NCBI GenBank assembly: GCA_017545865.1
Contig: JAFWXO010000008.1
Span: forward strand, 62,001 to 126,000
DNA from: Clostridia bacterium
GTDB lineage: Bacteria > Bacillota > Clostridia > Christensenellales > Borkfalkiaceae
DNA length: 64,000 nt
Direction: 5' to 3'
This document shows, piece by piece, positions 63,158 through 64,000 of the stretch (within the stretch, counting starts at the first letter, position 1; each line of letters begins with the position of its first letter). The position numbers and the translations under genes are program-made. Under the pieces are notes generated by a model, which had not been told where the DNA came from, did no database searches, and worked only from the letters and a program-made list of their open reading frames with translations.

Positions 63158-64000
63158 ATGAAATCAATAGTTTTGACCGGTGGCGGAACTGCGGGGCACT
63201 GCCTTCCCCACTTTGCGCTTATAAAAGAATTAAAAAAGCATTTTGACAAAATCTACTATATCGGCTCTACTTCTGGAATAGAAAAATCTATCGCCGAAAA
63301 ACACTCTATCCCCTACTTTTCTATCCCCACCGTAAAACTCAAAAGAAAGTTTACGCTTGAAAACTTAAAAATTCCATTTGCGTTTAAAAAAAGCGTTAAA
63401 AAGGCGGAAGAAATTTTAAGAGAAATAAAGCCGAGCGTTATTTTTTCAAAAGGCGGTTTCGTTGGCTTACCCGTAACTATTGCGGGCAAAAAACTTAAAA
63501 TTCCAGTTATTATTCACGAGTCGGATAGAAGTTTAGGGCTTGCAAACAAGATTGCAAAACGCTTTGCAAAAAAGGTTTTAACAACCTTTAGTGAAACCGC
63601 CACCACCCTAAATAACGGCGAATACGTTGGCGCGATAATTAGCAGCGAACTTTTCACGGGGGACAAAAGGGAAATTTTAAATGAGTTTGGGTTTGATTTT
63701 AGCAAAAAAACCTTGCTTATAACGGGCGGTTCGCAAGGCGCGAAAGCAATTAACGAACAGGTGTTTTCTATCCTTGATAAACTTCTTAAGAAGTTTAACG
63801 TGTTGCATATTACGGGTAAAAACAACTTGCCCGCCTTTTCTAAAAATGGATATAAAGCCGTTGAGTTTATCGATATGAAAAAGGCTTACTCCGTTAGTGA
63901 TTTATGCGTTTCAAGGGCGGGATCTAACACGCTTTTTGAACTGATTGCGCTAAAAATTCCAACCCTTTTTATACCGCTACCAAAAACGGAATCTCGCGGG
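63158..64000 (+). CDS. murG: UDP-GlcNAc:lipid I N-acetylglucosaminyltransferase MurG (3' end outside window)
   Basis: MurG makes lipid II from lipid I at the inner face of the membrane. The first 281 of about 350 residues are present: glycine loop LTGGGTAGHCLPHFALI at the N terminus, SKGGFVGLPVTIAG and the C-domain start LITGGSQGAKAIN, then SRAGSNTLFELIALKIP. It reads through the right edge. There is no ribosome binding site; TATTAT ends six bases before the ATG, so a leaderless transcript is possible. Confidence 0.95.
   Translation, partial: MKSIVLTGGGTAGHCLPHFALIKELKKHFDKIYYIGSTSGIEKSIAEKHSIPYFSIPTVKLKRKFTLENLKIPFAFKKSVKKAEEILREIKPSVIFSKGGFVGLPVTIAGKKLKIPVIIHESDRSLGLANKIAKRFAKKVLTTFSETATTLNNGEYVGAIISSELFTGDKREILNEFGFDFSKKTLLITGGSQGAKAINEQVFSILDKLLKKFNVLHITGKNNLPAFSKNGYKAVEFIDMKKAYSVSDLCVSRAGSNTLFELIALKIPTLFIPLPKTESRG

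Overview
The window looks like a chromosomal segment of a spore-forming member of the Bacillota, probably an uncultured gut-type clostridial lineage. The evidence is low GC, the spoIIGA-sigE pair, spoVB-like and ylbJ (spoVV) sporulation genes, whiA, a large Bacillus-type SRP RNA with an Alu domain, Gram-positive capsule regulators (CpsB/C/D type) and a LysM protein. Species cannot be named from sequence alone. Nearly all of it is ordinary housekeeping sequence, tightly packed in operons, mostly on the minus strand. No rRNA, tRNA, CRISPR array, transposase or prophage is visible.

Layout: 1-1086 is the end of an amino-acid ABC transporter operon. 1096-8440 is a minus-strand operon secA-prfB-tsaD-CDF transporter-MATE exporter. 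8551-9566 is comFC and a LysM protein. 9679-11139 is a SpoVB-like flippase. 11132-11982 is a folate ECF S component under a tetrahydrofolate riboswitch. 12023-13080 is a DUF421/DUF4363 pair. 13081-14599 is spoIIGA-sigE. 14670-24991 runs through nrdR, YgiQ, uvrC, the tRNA nucleotidyltransferase gene, whiA, a PHP phosphoesterase, murB and a solute-binding-like protein. 25055-27280 is an isolated tyrosine phosphatase/BY-kinase/Wzz module. 27363-33474 holds rarA, ylbJ, coaD, rsmD, alr, a 29-residue membrane peptide gene and an ABC exporter. 33622-35644 is a DUF6062 protein with an M20 amidohydrolase.

Two small accessory islands follow. 35683-36506 is a divergent XRE repressor/SLOG-like pair with copies of a 16-bp palindrome in the shared control region. 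40467-41237 is a DUF6809-like/XRE pair enclosed by two identical 30-bp terminator sequences and containing a hairpin-rich spacer. Between and after them lie engB-lon, an SDR enzyme, clpX-clpP-tig, rqcH, two RluA-type pseudouridine synthases, a surface protein of unknown function, a methyltransferase and an ileS2-type isoleucyl-tRNA synthetase. The SRP RNA, yggS and a minimal sepF follow at 53547-54757.

54778-61945 is the F1Fo ATP synthase operon (atpI-B-E-F-H-A-G-D-C, minus strand). The c subunit has a two-carboxylate, probably Na+-binding, site, and epsilon is cut down to its beta-sandwich. The most unusual feature of the window is the 486-bp gap between atpG and atpD. It is filled by about ten short hairpins, most with 3-nt loops, including a cloverleaf-like group closed by a perfect 10-bp stem. 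The window ends with galE and the start of murG.

Regulation visible in sequence: several good sigma-A promoters (TTGACT or TTTACA, 17-bp spacing, TATAAT or TAAAAT), and a group of genes whose -10 box lies about 3-6 nt before the ATG with no Shine-Dalgarno sequence, suggesting leaderless mRNAs.
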